Below, piece after piece: positions 1 through 8,509 of a DNA stretch of 12,189 nt. The position numbers and the translations under genes are program-made. The DNA is from Bacteroidales bacterium UBA5206. Lineage in GTDB: Bacteria > Bacteroidota > Bacteroidia > Bacteroidales > Tenuifilaceae. The notes beneath the pieces were generated by a model that saw only the letters and a program-made list of their open reading frames with translations, had not been told where the DNA came from and did not search any database. Positions within the stretch are counted from its first letter, which is position 1, and each line of letters opens with the position of its first letter. The stretch spans positions 20,019 to 32,207 of the forward strand of contig DHVO01000022.1 of assembly GCA_002412705.1 (NCBI GenBank). Direction: 5' to 3'.

Positions 1-978
1 AAGCTGCAGCTAGTATCTAACGAGGCTTTAGCTTACGATGCTGTTCTGTCTATGGAGGTTACTGGTGATATGGCTTTTGGAACCGATTTCCTTCTAAATA
101 ACACTTCTGAGTCTTCATTTACTTTTCCACAGGGTGTTACATCGCACGAGATAGAGCTAACCTTTCTAAAAAAGGACGAAGCTGGTTTTAGTAAGGAGAT
201 TTCATTAAGTCTTGTTCCTGCCGACCCTAAAAAGGTTGCAATATCTGAGACTGCAGGAGCACTTACCCTAGAGGCAGGTGACCCTACCGTTGATTTTGCC
301 TCAATTTTAGTGGTTCCTGCACTTCAAGGTGGCGAAGGCTATCAGGTTTATCAGCAAATACGTACTGTAGAGAGCTTGTGGGATGGTAAGATTGCCATAA
401 ACGTTGCGGCTAACCCAAGCAAGGGCAACTACCTTAAGTCTTTTAGAAACATGAGCTTTATATCGGCGTTCGACTGCTTAACCAATACCTCTGGTGGCGA
501 CGTTCTAAGACTTGCCGATATGCTAAGATTTGTTTCCGATACCGTTATTGCCGACTATGGTGCTGCTCGTACCACTAGGTATTTCTCTCCATCTGATAGT
601 TTGCTTCGCTTTGTTGCAAATGGTAAGGATGCAACTAAAGGTACCGTTACAGCCCCAAGACAAAAGTTTACCGCAAACCTTATTCTTAAGGATAATTGGG
701 AACTTGGTGTAAACACACAGAAACCTTGGCATATAGACTCAAAGGCAACCAATGGTGTTCTTGCTAACAGCACCGTGGCTACCTTCCATACCGTAGAGGT
801 TTGGCTAGAGAAGCTTGAGGGTACTTATGATTTTACCCTAGCTGAGCCAGAAATTCTTTTCGAGGCTTGGTACAAGAGCGATTCTCCCTATTTTATGAAG
901 AACTTCCCTGTAGGTCTTGATGTAGTTAAGGATGGCGATTTCTATAAGGTTACCTATAGACTTTATCCACGCCTTTAA
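1..978 (+). CDS. Probable surface/exported protein, 3' part only
   Basis: The reading frame is open from base 1, so the gene begins outside the window; the ATG at 52 is internal, and 325 residues are visible. I do not recognise a family with certainty. The first ~80 visible residues have the alternating hydrophobic pattern of a Calx-beta-like or immunoglobulin-like strand domain: a Val-Thr-Gly segment, a Gly-Thr-Asp-Phe turn, then Thr-Phe-Pro-Gln-Gly-Val and a Ser-Leu-Ser-Leu-Val strand. This resembles the N-terminal modules of Bacteroidota surface lipoproteins encoded near SusC/SusD systems (DUF1735/DUF4843-type). The rest is beta-rich with few cysteines and no membrane segment, and it ends in a strand-like Tyr-Lys-Val-Thr-Tyr-Arg. 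Any signal peptide or lipobox would lie upstream. Secretion and surface location are inferences from fold style. A strong hairpin follows the stop. Confidence 0.6.
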   Translation, partial: KLQLVSNEALAYDAVLSMEVTGDMAFGTDFLLNNTSESSFTFPQGVTSHEIELTFLKKDEAGFSKEISLSLVPADPKKVAISETAGALTLEAGDPTVDFASILVVPALQGGEGYQVYQQIRTVESLWDGKIAINVAANPSKGNYLKSFRNMSFISAFDCLTNTSGGDVLRLADMLRFVSDTVIADYGAARTTRYFSPSDSLLRFVANGKDATKGTVTAPRQKFTANLILKDNWELGVNTQKPWHIDSKATNGVLANSTVATFHTVEVWLEKLEGTYDFTLAEPEILFEAWYKSDSPYFMKNFPVGLDVVKDGDFYKVTYRLYPRL

Positions 979-994
979 TCCATAGTAAGTATTT

Positions 995-1063
995 AGGCAA
1001 CAAGGTTCTAAATAGAGTTTCTGTTCAATTTGTTATTTGCGGGAACCTTGTTGCCTATTTTTT
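995..1063 (+). terminator. Rho-independent terminator with long loop
   Basis: A perfect 14-base inverted repeat (AGGCAACAAGGTTC at 995-1008, complement at 1043-1056) encloses a 34-base loop and is followed by A and six T. It lies 17 bases after the stop of the partial gene, so it most likely ends that transcript. The loop is much longer than the usual 3-8 bases. The AT-rich loop shows no obvious second hairpin. Confidence 0.75.
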
Positions 1064-1150
1064 AACTAATCAGCATTCAATGCTTGTCTATGCCGTTTGG
1101 ATTTACGGTGATTGTATCTAGCAGCATTGAGTCATAATCACACAACAAAT

Positions 1151-3430
1151 ATGCTAAAACGATTGGCATTGCTGCTACTGCTTTCCCTTACCGCTATTCC
1201 TACTTTTAGTCAGGGATCGTTTATAAGGGTTATCAAGAGTGGTTCTAAGTATAAATTTGAGATTCCAGATTCATTGCTGGGGCAAGACATCCTATTCGGC
1301 TCGCGCATTGTTGATATCAGCGCTCCATCGGCAAAGGTTTACTCTGCAGGACAAATGAGGAGTGAACCTGTGCTTATTAGGTTTGACAAACGCGATAATC
1401 TGATCGTAATTGAGGAGATCAACAACTTTGTTGACGTTGATAGTAATGATCCTATTAAGGAGCCTTTAGCAAGAAATATGAAGGTGGGTGGTGTTGAGTA
1501 TTTCGATATCGAATCTAGAAACAGTGCCAATAGCGCTTCTATTATTGACGTAACTAAATATTTCTCCAACGAGGTTCAGCTTGCGTGGCCCTTACCCGAT
1601 AACGTTAAGAAAGGGAAGTTGGATAGCAAGCTCTCGGAGCTGCAATTTGTTAAGCAGCACACCGATAGGGTAAATATCAGAACCTATTATGAGTTCTTGG
1701 GTGGGAAGGAGACTTTTACCATTACCGTTCAGTACTTTTTACTGCAACTACCCAAAGAGCCTCTAAGATATAGGCTCGACGATGAACGTGTTGGTTACCA
1801 AAATTTCAAACGGAAAGCATTTGCAAGTGGTAAGCCAATATCAAGCAATCAGTACATCTCACGGTGGAGAATTGAGCCTGCTCCTGCCGATATGGCAAAA
1901 CACAGGGCTGGCGAGTTGGTTGAACCACAAAAGCAGCTAGTTTTTTATATTGAACCCTACTTCCCAAAGGATTGGATACCTTACATAAAGCAGGGTATAG
2001 AAGTTTGGAACAAAGCTTTTGAAAAGATTGGATTTAAAAACGTGGTTGTTGCTAAGGATTTTCCAGAGAACGACCCCAATTTCGATCCTTACGATATTAA
2101 AACCAACGTTATTAGGTACTTGCCTGTTGACGAAGCAAATGCCGCAGGGCAGATATGGACAGATCCTAGAAGCGGCGAGATTATTAATGGTGAGGTGCTT
2201 TGGTGGAATAACGTAGTTGAGCTAATTAACAAGTGGCGCTTTATGCAAACTGGGGTTGTTGATCCACAGGCAAGAGCCCTGGTGTATGAGCCAGATTTTA
2301 TGGGCGAAATGATTAGGTACGCCATTGCCCACGAAATTGGACACATATTGGGAATGCAGCACAACCTAAAGAGTTCTTACGCATACCCTACCGATTCGCT
2401 CCGTTCGCCATCTTTTACTCAAAAGTATGGCACAACGGCTTCCATAATGGACTACGCAAGGTTTAACCACATTGCCGAGCCAGGCGATTTGGAACGTGGT
2501 GTAAAGCTAACCCCTCCAATGCTTGGTGCCTTCGACTTCCTTTCGGTGGAGTATGGTTACATCTATTTGCACAATGCAAAAACTCCTGCCGATGAGGTTG
2601 CAGCTCTGGACTCATTGCTTAAGTCGCAGTCGCACAACCCTATGTGCCTATTCTCGCCCTTTATTACCTCGGCCATATCGCCAGATCCTTCGGCGCAAAC
2701 CGAATCCTTGGGCAACGATGTGTTAAGGTCATCAGCCAGAGGTATAGAGAACACGCAAGTGCTTCTAACCAATTTGGTTGAGTGGACGCTACAGTATGGG
2801 GGGAAAACCTCGGATATTGAGGATCGCTACGATGCGCTGCTTAAGCAGTACTATAGGTACATATCCCTATCCATGTCGTACCTTGGAGGAAAGTACACCG
2901 TTTATGGTCCGCTAAACCAGGAGCGTACGCGCTATATACCAGTGGATAAGGCGAAGCAAAAAGAAGCTCTACGCTTTGCTGTCAATCATCTATTTAATGC
3001 GCCCACATATCTAGACCAAGCTAAGCTAACAGCGGTAATTGGTTCGCAAACCGACAATATTCTAAAGCGTCAGGCTGAGGTTACACAAACGTTGCTAAGC
3101 AATTTAATTATACCAAGAATATTTGCTAGCACTGCTAACCCTAACAATGATTACTCCCTTACCGAGTATCTGCACGATTTGGATGAGCTTATTATGGATA
3201 CAAAACCCAATACCCCATACCAAAAAGGGCTTCAGGTGGTTTACATCTTATCTCTAAAGAATCTTGCAAAAATTGCGTCGCCCGACGATGCTTCAAAGGT
3301 AGCAGCCGATGCTGTAACGGCTACTACAGCCTATGCTCAGCTTCAAAAAACAAAGCAACGCCTGCAAAAGCTAGCTAAGCGGGGAGGCCAAAATGGGTTA
3401 CACTACCAGTATCTTATTTCACTTTTGTAA
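1151..3430 (+). CDS. Secreted zinc-dependent metalloprotease (DUF5118/DUF5117/DUF4953-type metzincin)
   Basis: This is a 759-residue predicted extracytoplasmic zinc endopeptidase. The frame extends upstream to a TTG at 1112, but ATG 1151 is chosen because a typical signal peptide starts exactly there (Met-Leu-Lys-Arg, a run of leucines, cleavage near residue 20). Residues ~22-55 (Tyr-Lys-Phe-Glu-Ile-Pro-Asp-Ser-Leu-Leu-Gly) match the DUF5118-like lead-in. Residues ~65-275 look like DUF5117. The catalytic part carries the extended metzincin site HEIGHILGMQH, with zinc ligands His394, His398 and His404 and the general base Glu395. A Met-turn candidate lies at Ser-Ile-Met433-Asp-Tyr. The C-terminal ~280 residues are mainly helical. 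There is no type IX C-terminal sorting domain, so periplasmic or outer-membrane retention is more likely than T9SS export. It is the first gene of a peptidase operon, 26 bases before the S46 peptidase. Its substrate is unknown. Confidence 0.9.
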   Translation: MLKRLALLLLLSLTAIPTFSQGSFIRVIKSGSKYKFEIPDSLLGQDILFGSRIVDISAPSAKVYSAGQMRSEPVLIRFDKRDNLIVIEEINNFVDVDSNDPIKEPLARNMKVGGVEYFDIESRNSANSASIIDVTKYFSNEVQLAWPLPDNVKKGKLDSKLSELQFVKQHTDRVNIRTYYEFLGGKETFTITVQYFLLQLPKEPLRYRLDDERVGYQNFKRKAFASGKPISSNQYISRWRIEPAPADMAKHRAGELVEPQKQLVFYIEPYFPKDWIPYIKQGIEVWNKAFEKIGFKNVVVAKDFPENDPNFDPYDIKTNVIRYLPVDEANAAGQIWTDPRSGEIINGEVLWWNNVVELINKWRFMQTGVVDPQARALVYEPDFMGEMIRYAIAHEIGHILGMQHNLKSSYAYPTDSLRSPSFTQKYGTTASIMDYARFNHIAEPGDLERGVKLTPPMLGAFDFLSVEYGYIYLHNAKTPADEVAALDSLLKSQSHNPMCLFSPFITSAISPDPSAQTESLGNDVLRSSARGIENTQVLLTNLVEWTLQYGGKTSDIEDRYDALLKQYYRYISLSMSYLGGKYTVYGPLNQERTRYIPVDKAKQKEALRFAVNHLFNAPTYLDQAKLTAVIGSQTDNILKRQAEVTQTLLSNLIIPRIFASTANPNNDYSLTEYLHDLDELIMDTKPNTPYQKGLQVVYILSLKNLAKIASPDDASKVAADAVTATTAYAQLQKTKQRLQKLAKRGGQNGLHYQYLISLL

Positions 3431-3456
3431 AGGCACCATAAATAAACAGTATTAAG

Positions 3457-5652
3457 ATGAAAAGACTTCTTTATTTATTCGTTTCAATATTCTTGATTTT
3501 ACCTAACGTATCAACGGCCGATGAGGGTATGTGGCTTCCGTTCCTACTAAAGAACGAGAAGTATGCCGAGATGAGGAAAATGGGCCTAAAGCTAAGCGCA
3601 GAGGAGATATACAGCGTTAACCAAGCTTGCCTTAAGGATGCTATTGTTGGATTGATGGGCGAGGGTTCCAATCTTAGGAGCTATGGTACTGCAAGTTTTG
3701 TTTCTTCCGATGGGTTGCTAATAACCAACTACCATGTAGTTCTTTCCTATATTGAGCGCTTCTCTACCCCTGAAAACGATTTTATTAAGTACGGCTATTG
3801 GGCTAGTAACCGTAGCGAGGAATCTATTTGTAGAGGACTGCAAATTAAGCAGCTGGTTAGAATGGAAGATGTTACCGATAGAATCCTTGTGGGAACCGAA
3901 GGGCTTACCGGTCGCGAGCGCCAGAATAAGATAAATGAGAATGGTAAAAAAATTGCCGATGAGGCTACTAAGGGAACCAAGCACGAGGTGCGTATGCAGG
4001 CTCTGTTTGGCGATAGCCAGTATATTATGAACGTGTACGCGGTTTATAAGGATGTTAGAATGGTTGCTGCACCTCCTTTTGCCCTAGGTAAATTTGGTGG
4101 AAATACCGACAACTACCGCTGGCCACGACAAACACTTGACTTTGCAGTGCTTAGGGTTTATGCTAACAAGGAAAACAACCCTGCAAATTTCTCTGCAGAA
4201 AATGTTCCTTACAAGCCCAAACACTTTCTTCCCATTGCCAAAAAAGGCGTTCAGGAGAACGATTTTGTGATGATAATGGGCTTCCCTGGCTCTACTCGCC
4301 AGTACATCCCCTCTTTTGCACTAGACAAAATAGTGTTTAACGAGACAGCCGAAAAGGTGGCTATTACTCGCGACAAGATGAATATTCTTAAGAACGCAAT
4401 TGAGGAGAATCCAGATACAAAATTCCGTTACACCACTCGTCTTTCGTCGGTAGGGAACAGTTACCTTCGTTGGAGCGGCGAGATTATGGGTGTTAACCAA
4501 ATGGATTTGGTTGCCAAAAAGCAACAAGAGGAGCAGCAGTTTAAGGAGTGGGTTGCTAAAGATCCTAAGCGCATTCAAAAATACGGCAACATACTTGAGC
4601 AAATGGAGGAGCATTACAAGGAGGTTGCTGTGTATAATCTTGCTAACACCTTCTTCTTGGAGGCAGGTATTAACGGCTCAGAGATTGTTCCCTTTATTGG
4701 AAAGTTTGAAAAGCTGGTTGCAATGTACGATAGGAAAGAGCTTAACCAAAAGGCTGCAAATGCCGAAGCGGAGAACCTTGTTAAGCTAACCGATCAGTTC
4801 TTCCGCAACTGGAGCTACGAGGTAGATAGGCGCATGTTCCGTAATCTAACCTACCGTTACTACCAAAAGCTCGATCCTAAATTTGTTGCCGAAGAGCTGC
4901 TGGCCTGCACTAAAAAGTACGATGGCGATATTGAAATGCTAAGTAACGAGGTGTTTAAAAACTCCATGTTTACCAGTAAGGATAAGCTTATGGCTTTTCT
5001 GGAGAGCGAGGAGCGCGACGTGAAAGGTCTTATTAAAGACGATGAGCTATATCAAATTGCCATTGGGTACTACAGAATTAATGTTGATAAGATTGCTAGG
5101 CAGCGTGGCGAACTGCAAAACAAGCTTTTGGAGCTAAACGCAATTTATGTTGATGGTTTGCTTGAGATGAACAAGGGGAATGCCATTTATCCCGATGCAA
5201 ACAACTCGCTGCGCATTAGCTATGGTAAGGTAGCCGGAACCGATGCCGAAGATGGCCTTAAGTACTATCCTTTCACCACTCTTCAGGGCGCCTATAACAA
5301 GTACATTAACAACGCTGACGATGAGGAGTTTTACCTACCCAAAAAGCTTCGCGAAATATACCTTAACAAGGGCTATGGTGCCTATACCGCAAAGAATGGC
5401 GATATGGTAACCAACTTCCTAACAAGCTGCCATACAACCAGCGGTAACTCGGGTTCGCCAGTTATTAATGCCAAGGGGGAGCTTGTTGGTCTAAACTTCG
5501 ATAGAATTTGGCAAGGTGTTGCTTCCGATTACAGGTATAGCCCAGAGCTTTCTAGGTCTGTATCGGTTGATATTAGATACATCCTATTAGCTTTAGATAA
5601 GTATGCGCCCAACAACTATGTCTTAAATGAGCTTTTACCTAATAAGAAGTAA
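3457..5652 (+). CDS. dpp11: S46 family dipeptidyl-peptidase, DPP11-like (Asp/Glu-specific predicted)
   Basis: A 731-residue periplasmic serine exopeptidase that removes dipeptides from the N-termini of peptides, close to the ~720 residues usual for DPP11. The signal peptide is residues 1-21; the mature protein begins Asp-Glu-Gly-Met-Trp, typical of S46. The catalytic triad is visible: His93 in TNYHVV, Asp228 in RQTLDFAV and Ser665 in GNSGSP. The residue 18 positions after the serine, which separates DPP11 (Arg or Ser) from DPP7 (Gly), is Arg683, preceded by Asp682, the likely counterpart of the N-terminal anchor aspartate. Cleavage after Asp or Glu at P1 is therefore predicted; this is family knowledge, not shown here. 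The middle (~residues 320-600) is the helical lid typical of the family. It sits between the metalloprotease (26 bases) and a small membrane protein (3 bases), almost certainly on one transcript. The S46 assignment is firm; the DPP11 subtype rests on one position. Confidence 0.93.
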   Translation: MKRLLYLFVSIFLILPNVSTADEGMWLPFLLKNEKYAEMRKMGLKLSAEEIYSVNQACLKDAIVGLMGEGSNLRSYGTASFVSSDGLLITNYHVVLSYIERFSTPENDFIKYGYWASNRSEESICRGLQIKQLVRMEDVTDRILVGTEGLTGRERQNKINENGKKIADEATKGTKHEVRMQALFGDSQYIMNVYAVYKDVRMVAAPPFALGKFGGNTDNYRWPRQTLDFAVLRVYANKENNPANFSAENVPYKPKHFLPIAKKGVQENDFVMIMGFPGSTRQYIPSFALDKIVFNETAEKVAITRDKMNILKNAIEENPDTKFRYTTRLSSVGNSYLRWSGEIMGVNQMDLVAKKQQEEQQFKEWVAKDPKRIQKYGNILEQMEEHYKEVAVYNLANTFFLEAGINGSEIVPFIGKFEKLVAMYDRKELNQKAANAEAENLVKLTDQFFRNWSYEVDRRMFRNLTYRYYQKLDPKFVAEELLACTKKYDGDIEMLSNEVFKNSMFTSKDKLMAFLESEERDVKGLIKDDELYQIAIGYYRINVDKIARQRGELQNKLLELNAIYVDGLLEMNKGNAIYPDANNSLRISYGKVAGTDAEDGLKYYPFTTLQGAYNKYINNADDEEFYLPKKLREIYLNKGYGAYTAKNGDMVTNFLTSCHTTSGNSGSPVINAKGELVGLNFDRIWQGVASDYRYSPELSRSVSVDIRYILLALDKYAPNNYVLNELLPNKK

Positions 5653-5655
5653 TCA

Positions 5656-6219
5656 ATGAAATATTTTTTGTTCTTTTTGCTTTTAGTTGCTCCACTTGCT
5701 GCTTTTTGTGCAAAACAGCTTGAGTGTGGTAGGCATGAGGTTGACTGTACTGGTAAATGCGGACGCTTTATTGATAAGAACGGCGATGGATTTTGCGACA
5801 TTGGTGGCCTATCGGCTAACCAAGCCAAAATACTTGCCAAAACCAAAGCAAAGCCCTACAGCCTAATTTTAATAACCGCTATAACACTAGGGCTTTATCT
5901 AGCCACTTCGCTGCTTAAACGCTTTAATGTAATTGGCAAAACGCTGCATCAAAAGATTTGGAACGTAGTGCTTCTGGTTACCTTCCTTGTATCGGGGATA
6001 CTTGGGTTGGTACTTGTGGCACAAATAAACTACAACATTCTTAACAGCTGGTACTCCTCGTTTTTATACCTTCATGTTGAGTTTGGTATAGCAATGGCCA
6101 TTGTTTCCATATTCCACGCTTTGTGGCACGTTAAGTACTACGCAAAAGCATTAGGACTAAAGAGCGATAAGCCACGAAGCATAAAGCTTCATATTCCGTT
6201 TATCCGTAAATCAGCATAG
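5656..6219 (+). CDS. Small membrane protein with EF-hand-like loop and histidine-rich helices (DUF4405-like)
   Basis: A 187-residue protein that I cannot assign firmly. Residues 1-19 look like a signal peptide (Cys18 is not in a proper lipobox). A short cysteine-rich exported segment follows (Cys24, Cys31, Cys35, Cys47) with a calcium-loop pattern, Asp40-x-Asn42-x-Asp44-Gly-x-Cys-Asp48. Three probable membrane helices lie at about 68-88, 101-124 and 136-160. Histidines sit in or next to the helices: His98, His140, His154 and His158. The pattern Ser-Gly in helix 2, Leu-His before helix 3 and His-x3-His at its end resembles DUF4405-type or cytochrome b-like membrane proteins, so heme binding is possible but inferred. 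It starts 3 bases after the dipeptidyl-peptidase stop, implying co-transcription and perhaps translational coupling, and a terminator follows. A redox or metal role linked to the upstream peptidases is speculation. Confidence 0.75.
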   Translation: MKYFLFFLLLVAPLAAFCAKQLECGRHEVDCTGKCGRFIDKNGDGFCDIGGLSANQAKILAKTKAKPYSLILITAITLGLYLATSLLKRFNVIGKTLHQKIWNVVLLVTFLVSGILGLVLVAQINYNILNSWYSSFLYLHVEFGIAMAIVSIFHALWHVKYYAKALGLKSDKPRSIKLHIPFIRKSA

Positions 6220-6241
6220 GTTAGTTGCAAGTGTTTCGTTT

Positions 6242-6279
6242 CTAGGGGTGTCTATGTACATAGGCACCCCTAGTTTTTT
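6242..6279 (+). terminator. Rho-independent terminator of the peptidase operon
   Basis: CTAGGGGTG at 6242-6250 pairs with CACCCCTAG at 6265-6273, followed by six T. The interior 6252-6263 (CTATGTACATAG) is itself a perfect palindrome, joined by one T-G wobble pair, so the whole element folds as one nearly unbroken stem. It lies 22 bases after the membrane-protein stop. The DNA from here to 6473 contains no gene that I can see. Confidence 0.88.
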
Positions 6280-6387
6280 ATGCAAAACTCAGGTATGGTG
6301 TTTTCCTAATCCCCATTATTTCAACGGAGGGTCACATCAATAAACAATACATCTAAAGCCTAATAGCATTAACTTTATATCATACAC

Positions 6388-6419
6388 TTTCCTCTATTTC
6401 GAAATATTACTTACTTTTA
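6388..6419 (+). promoter_or_regulatory. Weak candidate Bacteroidota promoter for porE
   Basis: TTTC at 6388-6391 and TACTTTTA at 6412-6419 are separated by 20 bases. Each differs by one base from the Bacteroidota sigma-ABfr consensus (TTTG and TAnnTTTG). Transcription would start near 6426, giving a leader of about 50 bases before the ATG at 6474. The surrounding DNA is AT-rich, so a chance match is quite possible. Confidence 0.3.
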
Positions 6420-6473
6420 CCATCGTATTTGAAATTTGAAAAAGTCACATCTATTGCATAAAAAGCTGTTCGG

Positions 6474-8447
6474 ATGAGAAAGCTCCTATTAACCTTTTTA
6501 GTAAGCCTGGTAATTGCAGGGATATCGCAAGCGCAAACCTCACGCCTTAAAAAAGCCGATGCGCTGTTCGAGGCGGGAGGATACTATGAAGCCATTGATA
6601 TCTACAAAAAAGAGATAGATAAGATACAGGAGGATAAGCCTCTATTTGCATCGTATCTCTACAAAATAGGAACCTGTTACAGGTTGATAGGGAATCCCCG
6701 TCAAGCCGAGATTTGGTATAGCAAAGCCATACAGCGCGAGGTTCAGGAACCCAAAGTATTCTACTACTATGCCGAAATGCTTAAAATGGGCGAGAAGTAC
6801 GATGAGGCCATTGAGCAGTTCCAGAAGTACAAGTCGTTGGTTCCTGGCGATGAGCTTGCCGATGTTGGGCTACGTAGCTGCGAGCTGGCAAAGCAGTGGA
6901 TGGCGAGCCCATCTGGCTACGAAATTGTTAATCTCCGTGCCATAAATACCAAACAGAGCGATTATAGCCCTACATATGCCTCCGACGATTACACCGAGCT
7001 CTACTTCACCACATCGCGAGAGGATGCTACAGGCTCAAAGAATCATGCCGCAACTGGAGAGAAGTTTGCCGATATTTTTATGACTACCCGCGACCGTAAG
7101 GGCGTTTGGAGCAAGCCTGTTTCCATTGGCGATGCCATTAATACCAGCTACGATGAGGGTACACCTGCTGTTTCCTCCGATGGGAACAACCTATTCTTTA
7201 CCCGTTGCCGTGTGAGCAAGCGCGATAAGTTGGGCTGCGAAATATGGGTGTCGGAGAAACGTTCGCAGGGATGGGGCGACCCAGTGTCCATTCCCCTTTC
7301 TGCTGATAGTATGATTGTTGCTCACCCTTCCATTTCGCAGGATGGACTTGAGCTATACTTTGTAAGTGATATCGCAAGCGGATTTGGTGGTCTCGACATT
7401 TGGAAGGTAACCCGCACGTCAACCAGCGACTCTTGGGGCGAGCCCATTAACCTAGGAGGTAGCATTAATACGCCTGGTAACGAAATGTTTCCCTTTATTC
7501 ACCCCGATGGAACGCTGTACTACTCGTCCGATGGGCTTCCTGGCATTGGTGGTCTCGATATTTTTAAGGCAACCCAAAAGGATGGAGGTGCTTGGGCTGT
7601 AGAGAATATGCGTTTCCCAGTTAACTCTCCTGCCGACGATTTTGGCATTATCTTCGAAAAGGAGCGTGAGGCAGGTTACTTCTCGTCTCGTCGCTCAGGT
7701 GGCCGTGGTGCCGACGATATTTACCTGTTCTACCTTCCACCAATCATTTACAACGTAATAGGGGAGGTTAACGACGAGAAAACCAAAGCACCTATAGCCA
7801 GCGCTACAGTTAAGCTTGTAGGTAGCGATGGATCTATTATAAACGCCGAAACAGATACCCGTGGTGGCTTTAAGTTTATGCTTAACCCCAATACCGATTA
7901 CGTTCTTGTTGCCTCTAAAAAAGGATTCCTAAATGGCAAGGACAAGCTTACCACCCGTGAGCTAAAGGAGAGCAAAGACTTTGACTCAAAAATTAAGCTA
8001 ACCTCTACCGAGAAGCCCATTGAGTTGCCCAATATATTCTACGATTACAACAGATGGGAGCTTCGCCCAGAATCTATGGCTGCGCTCGATCGCCTAGTTG
8101 AGATTCTTAACGATAACCCAAATATCACCATAGAGCTTGGCTCGCATACCGATAGCCGCGGTACCATGGAGTACAACTACGACCTATCGCAAAAGCGTGC
8201 CCAGTCGGTTGTTAACTATCTAATAGAGAAAGGTGTTGCTGCCGATAGGCTAAAGGCTAAAGGTTACGCCCAATCGCAGCCAAAGGTTGCCGATGAGGCT
8301 TTGGCCACACAGTACAGCTACGTTAAGGTTGGCGATGTGCTAAACCAAGCGTTTGTAGATAAGCTTGCTACTGAGGAGCAAAAAGAAACCATTTATCAAG
8401 TTAATCGTAGAACAGAGTTCAGAGTTCTTCGAACTGATTATAAGTAG
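6474..8447 (+). CDS. porE: PorE-like type IX secretion component (TPR, PD40 propeller, CRD, OmpA domain)
   Basis: A 657-residue exported protein whose domain order matches PorE (PG1058) of Porphyromonas gingivalis, an outer-membrane-associated, peptidoglycan-binding protein needed for type IX secretion. A signal peptide covers residues 1-20, with no lipobox cysteine at the cleavage site. TPR-like helices span ~24-140. Five PD40/WD40-like blades follow, each with a Ser-x-Asp-Gly-x-x-Leu-Tyr-Phe type strand: ~164-183, 229-246, 283-300, 338-354 and 390-407, consistent with a five-bladed propeller. A carboxypeptidase-regulatory-like fold lies at ~425-510. The OmpA C-terminal domain (~518-657) has the diaminopimelate-contacting pair Asp560 (SHTD) and Arg575 (QKRAQ), with the same 15-residue spacing as in E. 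coli OmpA. It also has the C-terminal insertion before NRRTEF that is common in Bacteroidota. Other OmpA/PD40 paralogues exist in this phylum, so PorE orthology is likely rather than proven. No other T9SS gene is in view. It is a single gene between two terminators. Confidence 0.88.
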   Translation: MRKLLLTFLVSLVIAGISQAQTSRLKKADALFEAGGYYEAIDIYKKEIDKIQEDKPLFASYLYKIGTCYRLIGNPRQAEIWYSKAIQREVQEPKVFYYYAEMLKMGEKYDEAIEQFQKYKSLVPGDELADVGLRSCELAKQWMASPSGYEIVNLRAINTKQSDYSPTYASDDYTELYFTTSREDATGSKNHAATGEKFADIFMTTRDRKGVWSKPVSIGDAINTSYDEGTPAVSSDGNNLFFTRCRVSKRDKLGCEIWVSEKRSQGWGDPVSIPLSADSMIVAHPSISQDGLELYFVSDIASGFGGLDIWKVTRTSTSDSWGEPINLGGSINTPGNEMFPFIHPDGTLYYSSDGLPGIGGLDIFKATQKDGGAWAVENMRFPVNSPADDFGIIFEKEREAGYFSSRRSGGRGADDIYLFYLPPIIYNVIGEVNDEKTKAPIASATVKLVGSDGSIINAETDTRGGFKFMLNPNTDYVLVASKKGFLNGKDKLTTRELKESKDFDSKIKLTSTEKPIELPNIFYDYNRWELRPESMAALDRLVEILNDNPNITIELGSHTDSRGTMEYNYDLSQKRAQSVVNYLIEKGVAADRLKAKGYAQSQPKVADEALATQYSYVKVGDVLNQAFVDKLATEEQKETIYQVNRRTEFRVLRTDYK

Positions 8448-8464
8448 CGTAATATACCTAAAAG

Positions 8465-8486
8465 GGAGCCAACCGGCTCCTTTTTT
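8465..8486 (+). terminator. Rho-independent terminator after porE
   Basis: GGAGCC at 8465-8470 and GGCTCC at 8475-8480 form a tight hairpin with an AACC loop, followed by six T. The A-rich left flank can extend the stem into the T tract. It lies only 24 bases before the next start codon, so the downstream pair must depend on read-through or on a promoter within this short gap. Confidence 0.9.
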
Positions 8487-8509
8487 GGTTTAACTACATT
8501 CTGTTATCT

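Noticed and set aside
1096..1122. TTTG plus TATCTAGC as a promoter for the peptidase operon
   Set aside because: The spacer is only 15 bases and the -7 box fits poorly; no convincing promoter seen in 1064-1150.
1112..1150. TTG start 13 codons upstream of the metalloprotease
   Set aside because: The extra residues would precede a complete signal peptide that begins at ATG 1151.
4321..4614. Open frames of 60-99 codons on the opposite strand or other frames inside the large genes
   Set aside because: They are shadows of well-supported coding genes, without recognisable motifs or their own signals.
6280..6473. Possible small RNA or riboswitch in the gap before porE
   Set aside because: No stable hairpin or conserved motif could be made out; only AT-rich DNA with a weak promoter candidate.
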